From positions 620,001 through 684,000 of the forward strand of contig VTFK01000043.1 of NCBI GenBank assembly GCA_009617715.1: 64,000 nt of DNA, written 5' to 3'. Below, piece after piece: positions 49,079 through 61,400 of the stretch; within the stretch, counting starts at the first letter, position 1; each line of letters opens with the position of its first letter. The stretch comes from Plectrocnemia conspersa (taxonomy: Eukaryota; Arthropoda; Insecta; Trichoptera; Polycentropodidae). The notes beneath the pieces were generated by a model. It saw only the letters and a list, made by a program, of their open reading frames with translations. It had not been told where the DNA came from and did not search any database. The translations under genes and the position numbers were made by a program.

Positions 49079-52000
49079 ACCACTGAAAAAAATACTCTTT
49101 GTTTGGAAAAGATGCGCAATAGGTAGACAATTCATACAACGCAGTTTATAATATTATTGTTCTTCTAGCCTTTGGGGACCGATCGCTATCTAGACCGTTT
49201 CTATATTAAGGCGTGAACATAGGTGTGTCCAAGAAGCGATGCAATTGGCTCGCAAAGATCCTTATCTGCGATTTGTCAAAGCTGTATCGAACCAGCATTA
49301 TAAAATATGTAACACCTGGTCACAGAGAGAGCGACGCAGAAGGGAGATGCCCGCGTAGGACTCGTTAAGACTGCATGCGATTGAATGACATTTTCATAGC
49401 AATCTGTGAGAAATATAATAGGGAAATTGGTACTTCCGCAGCTTATATGTACGTACCGCCACTGATATGCATCTAGAGAAAAAATAAATGGGTTAAGCAT
49501 GGTGAATAAATACGAATTTTTTAATATTGGATCCGGGTTCTACTCATTGTATTAGTATTCTATGCAAAACTGAGTTTATCTCATGATTTAATGATGCAAT
49601 CGTACGGCGCTAACATTTGTATAATAGCAATTCATAATATGTGCATGTTTTTTGCTCTTTTCTTCAAAGTTCACGCTATTCGTGCGCTTCTTCAACCTTT
49701 TTCGTTTTGTTCATATAATATACGATGAGAGTAATTTAAACGCTTTTTACACTTGCTCCGACGCATTAATTTGTATTTTTTTTCTTTCTCGCATATAAAT
49801 GACGAATGTGCACGCCACATGTGAGGAAGAAGACGTCGAACAACTTTTTCTCTCAACGAAGCACAAATTGCTTTCTCTATATGGTTTTCCTCGTCACGCT
49901 TCAGCGTCGAAGATAAATTCAATTTATACCGTCGTTTTCGATTAATCTGATAATATTATAACGCGTGTGGCCTCATCAGTTAATTAATCGCTCGGCGTTA
50001 AACGCAAAAACAATGTCTCGTTAGATCCACCACGTCTGCAGTTTATCTTTTGAAATGTGTCACAAGACGAGCTGTATCTTGACAAGTTACGAGAAATTTT
50101 ATTTAATTAATCAACATGAGATTTATCTCAGCGCGACGTTGAAAAACCGCAAACAATAGACGTTGTCAACATGCCAATTTCGGACAAATATTTTCTCTGT
50201 TAAAATATGTTTTAGACGGCATTAACTTTGAGTTGACAAGTGGTGCAATAAAAAAACTACAATGAGGCTATTAGCGAGTGCCAAACAGGAAAACCAGAAT
50301 GCAAAACATACAACGAGACACTGGTAATAACATAATGTATGCAAGAAAGTGCGACTCTGGAGGAACGTACAGATTTATAGATAGTGGTGGAACACGTCCG
50401 GGATTTTGCTCAATTGTTATTCTCCAACTTTATAGCTCTTAACGTTTAAAACTTATATATTAGTGGGTGTGCAAGCCGTAAGAACGGAAATAAAGAGGTT
50501 TTTACAACTTATGTGGTTATAGGTTTAACTTATTTATTGAGCATAAGTAATATAGTTGCACAATAGTTTTATTTTTAATAGCTATTATTTGAAATAAATT
50601 TATTTTCTTTTGTTATAATTAATTCATTATTTAAATAATCTACCACTTTTTTAGTCATTTCACCAATACTATATTGTTATATCTTATTATATAATTTATA
50701 TAATAATTTTCTAGGCTTAAAAAGCACGTATAATTGGTAATTACCTTACATTTTTTAATAATTACCAAAACAATACAGCATAAAGATTTTTTTGTATTAA
50801 GGTCCATATAAAATTTGTGCTAAAAATGGAGTAGTGTAATTCATGGTTTTATGATTCAAAGATAGAAGTAAAAAAATGTTATAATATATCTAAAATAAAT
50901 ATCTCAATTCTTTATCATATAAAAATGTATTACCTAGCTCCATCTGAGATAGATTCAAATTCATTCTTTATTCGTTATCAGGGCCGCCAAGAGCGATTCC
51001 GGGCCCCATAAAAACAATGATTCCGGGCCTCATGACAAAAATGGCACTTTATATATTTTATAACATCATAATATAATTTCAAAAATATATAATTACAAAT
51101 AAATATAAAATTAACCACCGTTGCGACATATTTTTTGAAAACATATTTTACGCGAAATATTTTAATTAGGCATCGAAAACTTCAGACCGGTCGCTGTTCC
51201 TTCAGCAGCTACTGAGTTGTTTGATATAATTATTTACATATAAATCAACAATCAAGTATACTAACAACTCGGATTTAATCCGCGTCAATAGTATGTAATC
51301 GTCTTTAATAAGTAGACCTAGAAATGGCATGTGCAAATGTCATGTCGCTACTGTTACCCGTTTGGGAGATATTACAGACACACGTGTATTTTCTGTTTTA
51401 TAGTAAACATAAATATGTATATAATATTGAGCGTTTTATACGCCTTATAAAGGTGTACGAATACATTATTAAAAGCATTAATTGATTACTCCTATGGAAA
51501 ATTATGTGTTTAATCATGCGTGTATCATTTTTACGAGCCAGAGGAAATAAGGTGATACAAATCGCTCATTTTCCGTCTAGACTGGACTTAACGAGTTTTG
51601 ACACGCACGCTTTTATCATTACAAATACAAATAGTCAATTCGATTTTTGCGAATGTGGGACGAGTTTCTTCGGTAGCTCGCCAAGGTTCATGGAACGCAC
51701 GCGATTTCTGAGCGTTTTCGCAATGCGCGTCACCTTTAACCCTTTTGTGTATAATGTATTTAATATAATTTTTCTAAATATTCTTGCTGCATGCCTCTTT
51801 ATTTATTTATACATTAAAACTGGTTTTTATGACAAACTATTAGTTTTACTCTATATTTAATAATGTTTTAAACACTATGTTCACTCATTAGCGTTCCAGT
51901 AATAATAACTAGACAAGTCCGAAAGGCTTAGTCCTCTTCAGCCGTTTTTTCAAGCTGTCCGCATTGAGGAGTTTGCTGCCTCGATGTTGACGTGCTGTTG

Positions 52001-52553
52001 GAGCCTCGTTTCTTGTATAGCTGAAAAAAGTTTTAAAGCACTGGCGACCTCTTCAACACAAATCACGATAAATGTAGCATTCAGTGTTTCAAAATAAATA
52101 GTATGCCGTAGACCCTAACTGGTTTCAGGATTTGATTGTATATCATGATTTGGTTGTATATTGATAGGAATTTCTTCCCATAAGCCAATACAGTATCGCG
52201 ACTTGACGCAAAAAATAAAAATAAAAATAAATGCTTTTTTTCGTCAAAAGTAAACCACATTTGTGGCGCCGTGAACTTTGAAAACTTCTGCAATAAATGT
52301 TTACTATTATTTAAATAGCACGACAAATATTTGAAAAAAAAATATATTGCTATTTCTTTACCTATCTCTTCCATACCTTTTTAGCTTTCTTCTAGACCTG
52401 AATCCTTTTAGCTTTATTCTTGATTCTAACATCACAACTAGCAAATATTTTTTTTCTTTCTTAGAAAAGTGTCTAAATAATTATAGTATATAATTTTCGA
52501 GCAATTCTGGTAATTCAAAACGTGAATCCTGGTTTTAAAAATAACATATTTTA
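49079..52553. other. Noncoding stretch
   Basis: No gene is supported. 49930-50250 is a complex block with TTAATTAATCG, ACAAT and TTATC words, a candidate regulatory block. CAGGGCCGCCAAGAGCG at about 50980, followed by CCGGGCCCC, looks like the end of another hAT-like repeat. The 118-codon frame at 51504-51860 has no recognisable domain. Confidence 0.35.
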
Positions 52554-52557
52554 TTAA

Positions 52558-53263
52558 CCCTTTCACCACAGCTGATATTTTTGCGCGCCATTTCGAAATT
52601 TGCTAATCTGTGCGGGAGCACCTATTTATACCCATTATTTAAATATTATTGCAATAAATTTAAGTTTTTTTAATAAAATTAAAATATCAAAAACATTGCC
52701 ATCCAATAACCGTTTCTAATTTGTGCAAGTAAAAATTTCACTGTTGCTAGAATTATGCAACTCAGAATAAACTTAGAATAGTCAAACTAGATACTTAAAG
52801 GAAATAAAAAATATTTTATTTCAATCCAAATTCAAGGAATAGAAGTAGAGTAGAATCATTGATCTCCTCCCATTTCCCTGATCGTATATAAGCCGTAACG
52901 CTGCTCATATAAATTATTTGAAGTTCACTTTTGCAGAAGATGTGTAACGTAGTTTGAGAACCGGCAAAAATCATTGACATAATTAATTTTATTATAGAAA
53001 GTTAAAATTAAATTGTAATTATCATATTTATAAGCAGATTATGTATATACAAACATTAAACATTTGATCTTCATCGTCTACAAAAATAAATTCAAATGAC
53101 GCATATATGCGTTCCTCGATGTTAAAGTTTTATAACTTATAAATTAACCATATAAATATTATAATATAGGACAAAGTTTTCCCCTCGTTTAAAATAAAAG
53201 TAGGTAGATAAGCATGACACAAACGTACTTTATTGTATACGTCAGCCTCAGGCGCCGAAAGGG
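52558..53263. mobile_element. piggyBac-like non-autonomous element (706 bp)
   Basis: The ends CCCTTTC and GAAAGGG are inverted, and each is flanked by TTAA (52554-52557 and 53264-53267), the piggyBac target duplication. Inner terminal sequence is only loosely matched (ACCACAGCTGA against GGCGCCTGAGGCTGA). No transposase frame lies inside, so it would be a MITE moved in trans. Confidence 0.6.
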
Positions 53264-53267
53264 TTAA

Positions 53268-55273
53268 CGTCTCAAATTCGCACGCTTTCGCCCGTAATGT
53301 ATGCGCGCGCCAAGGTCTTTGGGCGCACTCCTGGCGCCGCCGTTCGCGTTATCTGACATTTGCATCTGCGATGGGGTCTCCAACACGACGATGATGATCC
53401 ATGCACATGATCCAGAGAGAGCGATTGCACTAATGTGCCTACGGTGCCAACGTTTTCAAATGTTACATTATCGTCATTTGCATATTGGACCAGAGGCATT
53501 AATAGCGGCATCGCATGGCGCCGTTTCGCCATCGGCTATCCGGTACTCCTATTATAATTATGTGCATAAGTACAATATGTGTCAGGTGAAGCCTATCATA
53601 CAGCTGGATGTAGGTAGTGTCGAAAATGTGTCGTATACTGTGTGTATACAGGTTTCAAGTGAAGCATGAAAAAATAAAGCTCTTCTCACCTCTCAGGTTC
53701 AAATTGTCGTAAAAGGTTACAGAGGATTGAAATTGAATCTCTCGGCACTTGATTGACTTGTGAATGAACTGTTTTCCTCAAAAAAATACATTCCTGAACA
53801 AGAGATTTAGAAAGTAAAATTATTTGACTAATGAAGCTAGTGAATTAAAAATGTCGTCTTTACCGCGGTAGGAATAATTAAAATTAAACTTCTACTAATT
53901 TTAAGTTCAATACGCTTAAAGCTATTTTTAAAATTAAAATAAATTTTAATAACATATAATTATGTGTGTATGAATCTGTATTTTTCGATTATTCCTTACT
54001 TTATTATCTTAATTAAAGTGCAAACTCTATTTGCTACATTCGTACTATAGTTTTTTATATATTCTTTCAAGACTTTTAATATAAGAAAATGCGAAATAAA
54101 GATTATAACGCAGAAAGATCTTTTAGTCAGCTATGTAATTTTTTCGATATAATCACTAAATTTCTGTCAATTAAAATATCATTTAAAAAAATTCTTTTCT
54201 CCCCGAAATTATTAAAAAAAATTAGCAAAATATAGTATCGAATCTAATCGAATTTTATTGGACAAATCAATTACAATTATAAAAACGTAACAATTTTATA
54301 TACTAATATTTTTATATTGAAAACGACTATTTAGTTATTTAAATTAGTATTTCTTTAAAATCGAATTATTTCAATATGAAATAATATAAATTTATATACA
54401 TTTTCTTTATTAAACCATTGAAATTTATGTTGCATTAAACCATGCGGTGAAAAATTGTTTATTAATTTGTGTTTATGTTTATTCTATTGAAAAACAATTT
54501 AATTGAATTAACTGTTTCAATATAAATCACCATTGTTAATATTAATAGTAATTAGCAAACACTATCGAGGTCATTAGTGTCATTATAAAACTCAAGTATT
54601 GACAGTTAACAGATGGCATTATTAGTCTTGAATGGTTGACGAATCAGTAATGAGAATTTCCCTAATCGTTTTATTATTCTATTTATATCATTGAAGCAAC
54701 TAATATTTTTTTCTGAAAGACTAAATTTTTAATATTAAATAAACTTTTTATGTAATTATCTATTCATAAATATACACATAAATAAATAATTTGCTCGTTT
54801 CATCAAATAAGATATTAACAGTAAATAAAATTTAAAACATGAGTTCCTTTATCAAAAAAATATTAGTTACATATTAACCAGAAATCATACATCACAATTT
54901 TGCACCCCTAATTATAGATCTTATTAGTCACACCTCCATAATGATATATTTTAAGTTACATACTTTACAATTTATTAAATTAAACATTAAATCATTAAAA
55001 GGTGCAGCACCTATTACATTTAATAGACAAATTAAATTGTAACAGTTACACAATATAAATACACGTCTATAACTTATGTTTCTATATATACTTTTTTATG
55101 CATCGCATCTCTAGAAAATATTTTATTAATGTTCACACCCTTTACATTTTTCATAAATTAATAAAACACTATATAGTGCTGCAAGGTAATAAATGCAACT
55201 AAAAAATAGGCTTTTAATTGAATGCATTAAATCCGCACTTAACAAAATATAATAAGCATGATATATTTATTAG
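53268..55273. other. Noncoding stretch with a GC-richer start
   Basis: 53270-53560 is notably richer in G+C (GCGCGCGCCAAGG, CTGGCGCCGCCG) with a 122-codon frame on + and an 86-codon frame on -. Neither shows a domain, and they overlap each other. The rest, to 55273, is very AT-rich with nothing recognisable. Confidence 0.35.
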
Positions 55274-55405
55274 GCGCATACAGTGAGATATATTCCCTTT
55301 CGCTCACTCGCGTGTTAAGTGACGAAAGTGAGTGAGTTCCGCACGCTCACTTCTTCTCATTTAACACGCGCGCGAGCAAAAGGGAATGTATCTCACTGTA
55401 TGCGC
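55274..55405. mobile_element. Foldback/MITE-like element, complete copy (132 bp)
   Basis: GCGCATACAGTGAGATA at the left is mirrored by TATCTCACTGTATGCGC-type sequence at the right. The arms match over about 50 bp, including CGCGTGTTAA, with a centre of about 25 bp. This best-preserved copy defines the family also seen at 2888 and 43608. It has no ORF. Confidence 0.8.
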
Positions 55406-58400
55406 AAGATATTTATATTCTATTATGAACATAAAAATTGCTGATTTCTGCAATATTTATTTAGATAAAAAAATTCTGCTATCATAAACATTGGGGCACA
55501 ATTTTTTTTAATGTTGGAATATGTAGTACAGATGTGCACCAACACAAATATAACAAAATACATACTTAGGTATCAACGTCCAAAGCATAACTGACATTTA
55601 TTTTGTGTTTACCCAATATATTTGCGCTATATTTTTTATTGTTAAAATTCATGCGAAATGCTTAATTTTTTCCTCTGATTCTTCTTCTAATAACTATTGC
55701 TTCGTGAATATAAAAATGTAAGTGCTAATTAAAATTCTAACTCTGGAAACTAGAAATCCATACGCTTTTCTTTCAAGTCTTTTTCTTAGTGCAAACGACG
55801 GAAGTGCCAATCACTCTGTAGTTTATCAACCACCTGACGCACCGTATCCATAATTTACATTTTATTGCCAGCAAACGTTTGCTTATATTGTCTATCAACG
55901 CTTCTGAAGCTACCAGCGTATACAAAGCTCCAAAAGTTTGTTTGCCGAGCTCTCTTGCCTATCGGACATGAGTTACGGCGGCCGTTTAGTATTTCGGACA
56001 CTCGGGCAATTTCGATGACAGCTCCTATTAGATCCAGAATTATTACGGCAGCAGCAGAAATATACTACCACATATTCCAAAAGATTCTGCCCACCTTTTA
56101 TAATTAAACTCGTCCGGCAGCTGTTGGCGATAATTTCAATTTGGCAAGCGTGTCTTGTACGGGTGTCGGGAGATGGCTCGTGTCAACAACTTTGGAGAAC
56201 TTTGAGCACGTAGAAATGCGTGAAACTATATGGACATTATTATGCAGATAGAACTGGTGAAAGGTGTAGAGTTGTACGCTTGTCTTGATCGCATGCAGGT
56301 TACGTTACAGGGTGCAAGAATACAAGGCGGTTGACGTTAATTGGCAGTTTAATTTTAGGTTTACTTCTGTTCTGGTATTAAAACCCAGATACTGAACACA
56401 TGCTGGTATTAAGATTCAATAAAAAAATAGTATTTTATTGCATCGTTGTAGTTGGTTATGTTTTTTTCCTGACAAAACATATTTTGAAAACTAAAATTCT
56501 AAAAGTTTAACTTACTGTTTGTCTCACCAAAAACACTTTTCCTGTAAATTGTATGGGCAATGCATCCAACTAAGATTTATTTAAGTTACAGTATTAGTTT
56601 ACTAAGGTTATTGTTATTTTAAATTTAACTCTAATGTTCTCTGATGAAAATCATTCATAATTAAATCATAGTCAAATTTGCTTCAAGCTAAGCTATTGAA
56701 ACAAAGATATAAAACATGCTAATAACGCCATCTTTAGTATGAGTCCAAAACCAAAAAAACTGTTTGTAAACTAAACAATACTGTTAAAAGAACGTATGGT
56801 GCAATGATGGGTCCAAAAATTCCGTGCTAGGGAGAATAGTCTTAAAATGCTGAAGCAAAACCACATAATAAATCGATAATTTGTATTAAAGTTAGGTGTT
56901 AGTGACCCTAAAATTCTGAACCACTTTAAATAACTAAGGAAATAAAATAACTTGATGAACGGGTACCGCATGAACTATAAAACGACATTTGAAAATTATT
57001 ATAAGCTTCTTTTAAGTAACAGAAACTATAAAAACTATATTTCTCAATCGTATTGTAATGATCGTATTCCACTTTTCGTAAAAAAAAATACAAAAAAAAG
57101 GAAGGTACAACCAATTTGGATGCATTCAGGAGACAAAGTTATCAAAAGAAAATTTAATAGAGTCGCAAAAGTATCGAAACAAACACTAAATGACAAAAAA
57201 TCAAGCAATACAGGATTATCTAAAACAATTAAAAATTTCCCACGTCTTGGTCAGTGAACGAGGAGAGGTACTTTCCTTTCTGGAAGCTCCGTATCGACTC
57301 GATATGCCTGTCAAGAATATAACAATGAGAGAGGGCAAATCTGTTATTAAAAACAACATCAACACAAAAATCACTTATAGATGATCTAATTACAGAGAAA
57401 ATATTAAAGAAACTTCCAGATAGTGCCATTAAAATAGCACATTTATCTTCAACTCGTCTTTGAGACGAACCTTTCTAATCAGCTTGAGAAGGATTTAACA
57501 AAAGTCTAATACAAGAAACGTCTGAAGAGGAAGGAAATATTATAAAGTAAAGTCTAAAATTATATCTTCGGTTTCGAAGTGAATCGCTGATGAGTGACTC
57601 ATCCACCTCAATTGTTTAATAAGGATAGATTACAAATTTTTCATATATTATACAAAAAAAAATACAAAAACCTATGTTATTGATTGTCCCACCGTCAAAG
57701 AGGTGGACAATAAAATCTTCCATGGTATGCCATGGATATAAATACGAAAACGCTGGCAACCAATACACACTTCTTCTCTGATACTTCATCTGGGGACTCC
57801 ACTTGAACATCCGCTTCAGAGTTCAAGGCATTGGATCTTTAAGAGCTCTTCAATCTAGAGGAGGCCGATTCAACTTCAGACGACCAGTGACGATCGCAAA
57901 AGCCGCTGTTTATCTTTTCGCATCCACTGATCCAGCTCTGAAATCCAGAGCAAATTCACTTCAAAGACGCCTGCAGATTATAAAACGATTACTTCAACAA
58001 AGTCAATTAAATCTATTTATCGATGTAATAATTGATTCCTGAAGCAACACGTTCATTTTACTTAATTATCAAGATAATGCACTATAAGCTACCAGTTATC
58101 TAGTTGTCAATGAATTAATACATATATAGTATATACTATTCTATTAAGGTTGGTAGCTTTATTATGCTGCTAAAGAAATAAAATCCTTAAAAATGTGCAA
58201 TAGAATACAGTTAGGAGTGAAAACATTGTTCATGTTCTTGACACATCAAATCACGATTCGAAACATTTAAAACGTTAAAGAATACGATTTAACTGAGATC
58301 AAATATCAAAATTTACACCACGTATATTAGACACTATTATTTATTACGCGCGTATTTTTAGACCGTGTGTATAATGGCGATGTTTTCATAAAACAATACA

Positions 58401-61400
58401 CAAAGATGAGTTACGCTTTTAAAGCTAGTTCCTGGACATACCTCTTATCTTAGTCTTGCATCTGAATCATCTCTCAAGCGAGCGTGTATATTTTACTCTC
58501 TCAAACAATCCAGATTTGCGCAACGTGCTAAAATGAAGACGTCTCGCGATAAACATCTCCAAAGAGTGTTTCCACGCCGCTCCTTTTTTCTCTTTCCCCA
58601 TTGTTTATTATACTGGCATCAAAAAGACCGCTTTATCTGGAATCTTTATCCAGGTGGCGATAGAATAAAACAGGGTGTAAAAAAGCACCAATCACCATTC
58701 AATATGTCGCTGGAATTGCCAGAGGAAAAAATGGTAAAAGTGTCCAAACACACGTCTACATTGTGGCGAACAGAAGCGAGCCATCTGAAAGATGACCTCA
58801 CCGTGTGTAGTGTTCCTATCTCTGTTCCTCGTTTATTTTCGCAACCGCTATATTTATATCATGTACTTCAATCATCGCTTGTTTTCTCAGTTTTTATCTT
58901 AGAGCGGCGCAGCGAGCGAGATATAGACCACTTTTAGATAGTGTGGTATGAGTTATGGATGGGATGCGACTGTTCGTTGTTGTCAGATAGAAATCAGAGA
59001 ATGATTCAGAAAGTCCTTCATTACAATGATATATATTTTTAAAAGCTTTTCATTAGCTGGCCAAACAATTTGCCATAAATGGCTTAGGATATTAGATAAA
59101 TTCATATAAAAATCTTCGTATTGTCCAGAATGATCCTTTGAACATTTAAATAAAATATAATATCGTTGAATTACAAACATTTTTAAACATTTTATTAAGA
59201 CGTATGTACAAATGTACGTATATTAATTAATTTTAATTTAATTATAATAATTTTATTTAGTTTGACTATTTTGGTTTGTTTATTATGGATAGAAGTTCTT
59301 AACATACCCCTTTAAAATAAAACTAGTTATGTATCAACGACGAATAGTTACCGATGTTTTTATAACGAGCATACGACATTTTTAATTATAATTTATTTCT
59401 AAATTCACAACAATTTTAAAATTTGCGTACAAAATATGCAATGAGTATATGCGTGTTTATTCTCGTAATCTCCAAGTCGTCTAGAAAATCTAGTTGATTT
59501 CTTTGATTCCAGTGACTTTTGAGCTGGACCTGGTAAAGTGAAAAGCGGCTACTTTCCTGTCGTCTCGGTGTAGTTCGGCTAAACTATCGATTGTTCCAAT
59601 TCGGAAGCGAAGTGGAACAATCAATAAGCAGATTATTTGTTATTGTTCACTATTATTTAGACTCCCGGATATTTTATCGAATGAAATTTTTAAAAATTAA
59701 ATTAATTTTTAATTTTAAAAAAGGGATGAATATAAAAAAAATATTACTGCAGATATTTTTTTTTAAATATTATCTACAGTAATATTTAATAATTTAAATC
59801 TGATGTGTATTAACTTTTATTTCTTTAATTAATTTGTAAGCTTTGTGTCACAATATCTACTCTTAGGAGTTGTTACCTCATTGAAATGCATTAGACTAGC
59901 GCCTTTGATGTTACAGCTGTATATTTACAATTATAGTAAAAAAAATCCTCTTTGAAGTTCTATAAATAATATTTATTGATGTCGAAATTAAATATTAAAA
60001 AGATCATGAAATAATAAATAAACAACTTCCAAATTAACAATTAATGATTTATTTATTCTTGTGTGTGAAAAAACTAACAATAAAAAATGCTTCACACACA
60101 CACAAAGTTATTAAATATAATTCTCCTCGCATCACAATAAATTATGCATATATCGTAAACTTTAACGATTCAACATTATATTGTGTGTATTATAATCGCC
60201 ACTTTAATAACGTCTATAAAATGAAATGTATACAAATTGAGCCAGAGGTCACCTCCCATTTTGAAATTAAAAAAACATCTGAATGCATATTATAATTTTA
60301 AAGTAGCAATATATTTATTGGATTTTTTCCGCTCATTATTTTACTTTTGTGTCAACTCTACAAAAATGTTGACCGCTACTGAATCATTAGCTAATCACCA
60401 CACATACGGGGTCGAGTGGTTGTATAGCACGCGACTGTTATCAAGTTTGAGAAGTCAATGAAGACAACAACCGCATTCCTATGGCCATTTGAGGATATGG
60501 TATGACGGCCATATTTTCCACAAACCGTTTCAATCAATCCATGTGCTCACCTTGGCCCACAGTGGCACGTAATGGACGAGGAGCCAGATACTGCAAAGAC
60601 GGCGACAAAATTCTTCATAATCATTATTGCATAATATAATATTTTAAAAAATACTGATGAACTAACAATAAAAAATTGCACACTATGCGCCGAAAATTTT
60701 CAAACAACGCCTAATTTATCTATTAAATATTTCATCAGTTGACATGTTGCATCATCGAATGGGCGATAATGCCGATAATATTGTTTGGTTTTTTTCTTTC
60801 TTGAGCCTGTGATTGATAACATCTGACCAGTTTTGACAGACCAGATTCTGCGGCAAGTGAACGGCAGATCAAACAGGTGCTTGCTTCGTCAAAGAAAGCT
60901 CGCCACAATGCAAACCTGTTTTTATTATAATCAGACGTTTACAACAATCGACGCACGAGTGTATATGTATGTATATAAAAAAAAAGTAATTTGTGTAAAC
61001 AAAAATGTAAACAGGAAAAGAGTCTTAAATCATATGATACGTTACAAAAATAGTATCAGCATTATAACTGATATTTCTTATATAAATATTTTATTCTATA
61101 AAATAGAAAGCACGCATAAAAAATACTTTACCCTATTATAAACGTTAGATATAAGCAATAAAATCTTTAATGTGATTTTATATTGAATATATTATAATAA
61201 TTTTATTACGTTTTCTTAGCACTGTTTAACTTACTGCAGTTCCGCAATTCTTTACACGTTATTACTTTTCTTGTTTGTATTTTCCTCTCGGACCGTTTCT
61301 TTTCATTTTATGTATTATTTTTTCCCAAAATTAATATAACAATATTTTTTACAACTATTCGCAAACAACCCTTGCCTTCACCTCTTAAAATAGACGAGAA

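Noticed and set aside
53301..53669. 122-codon frame in a GC-richer block
   Set aside because: It overlaps an equally long frame on the other strand, as expected from composition, and neither has a domain.
57590..57605. GATGAGTGACTCATC palindrome as an AP-1 site
   Set aside because: The spacing does not fit TGAGTCA or TGACGTCA, and a single short palindrome is weak evidence.
58533..58937. 134-codon + strand frame with a normal ATG
   Set aside because: No domain, no neighbours and no family resemblance. Kept only as a note in the flank entry.
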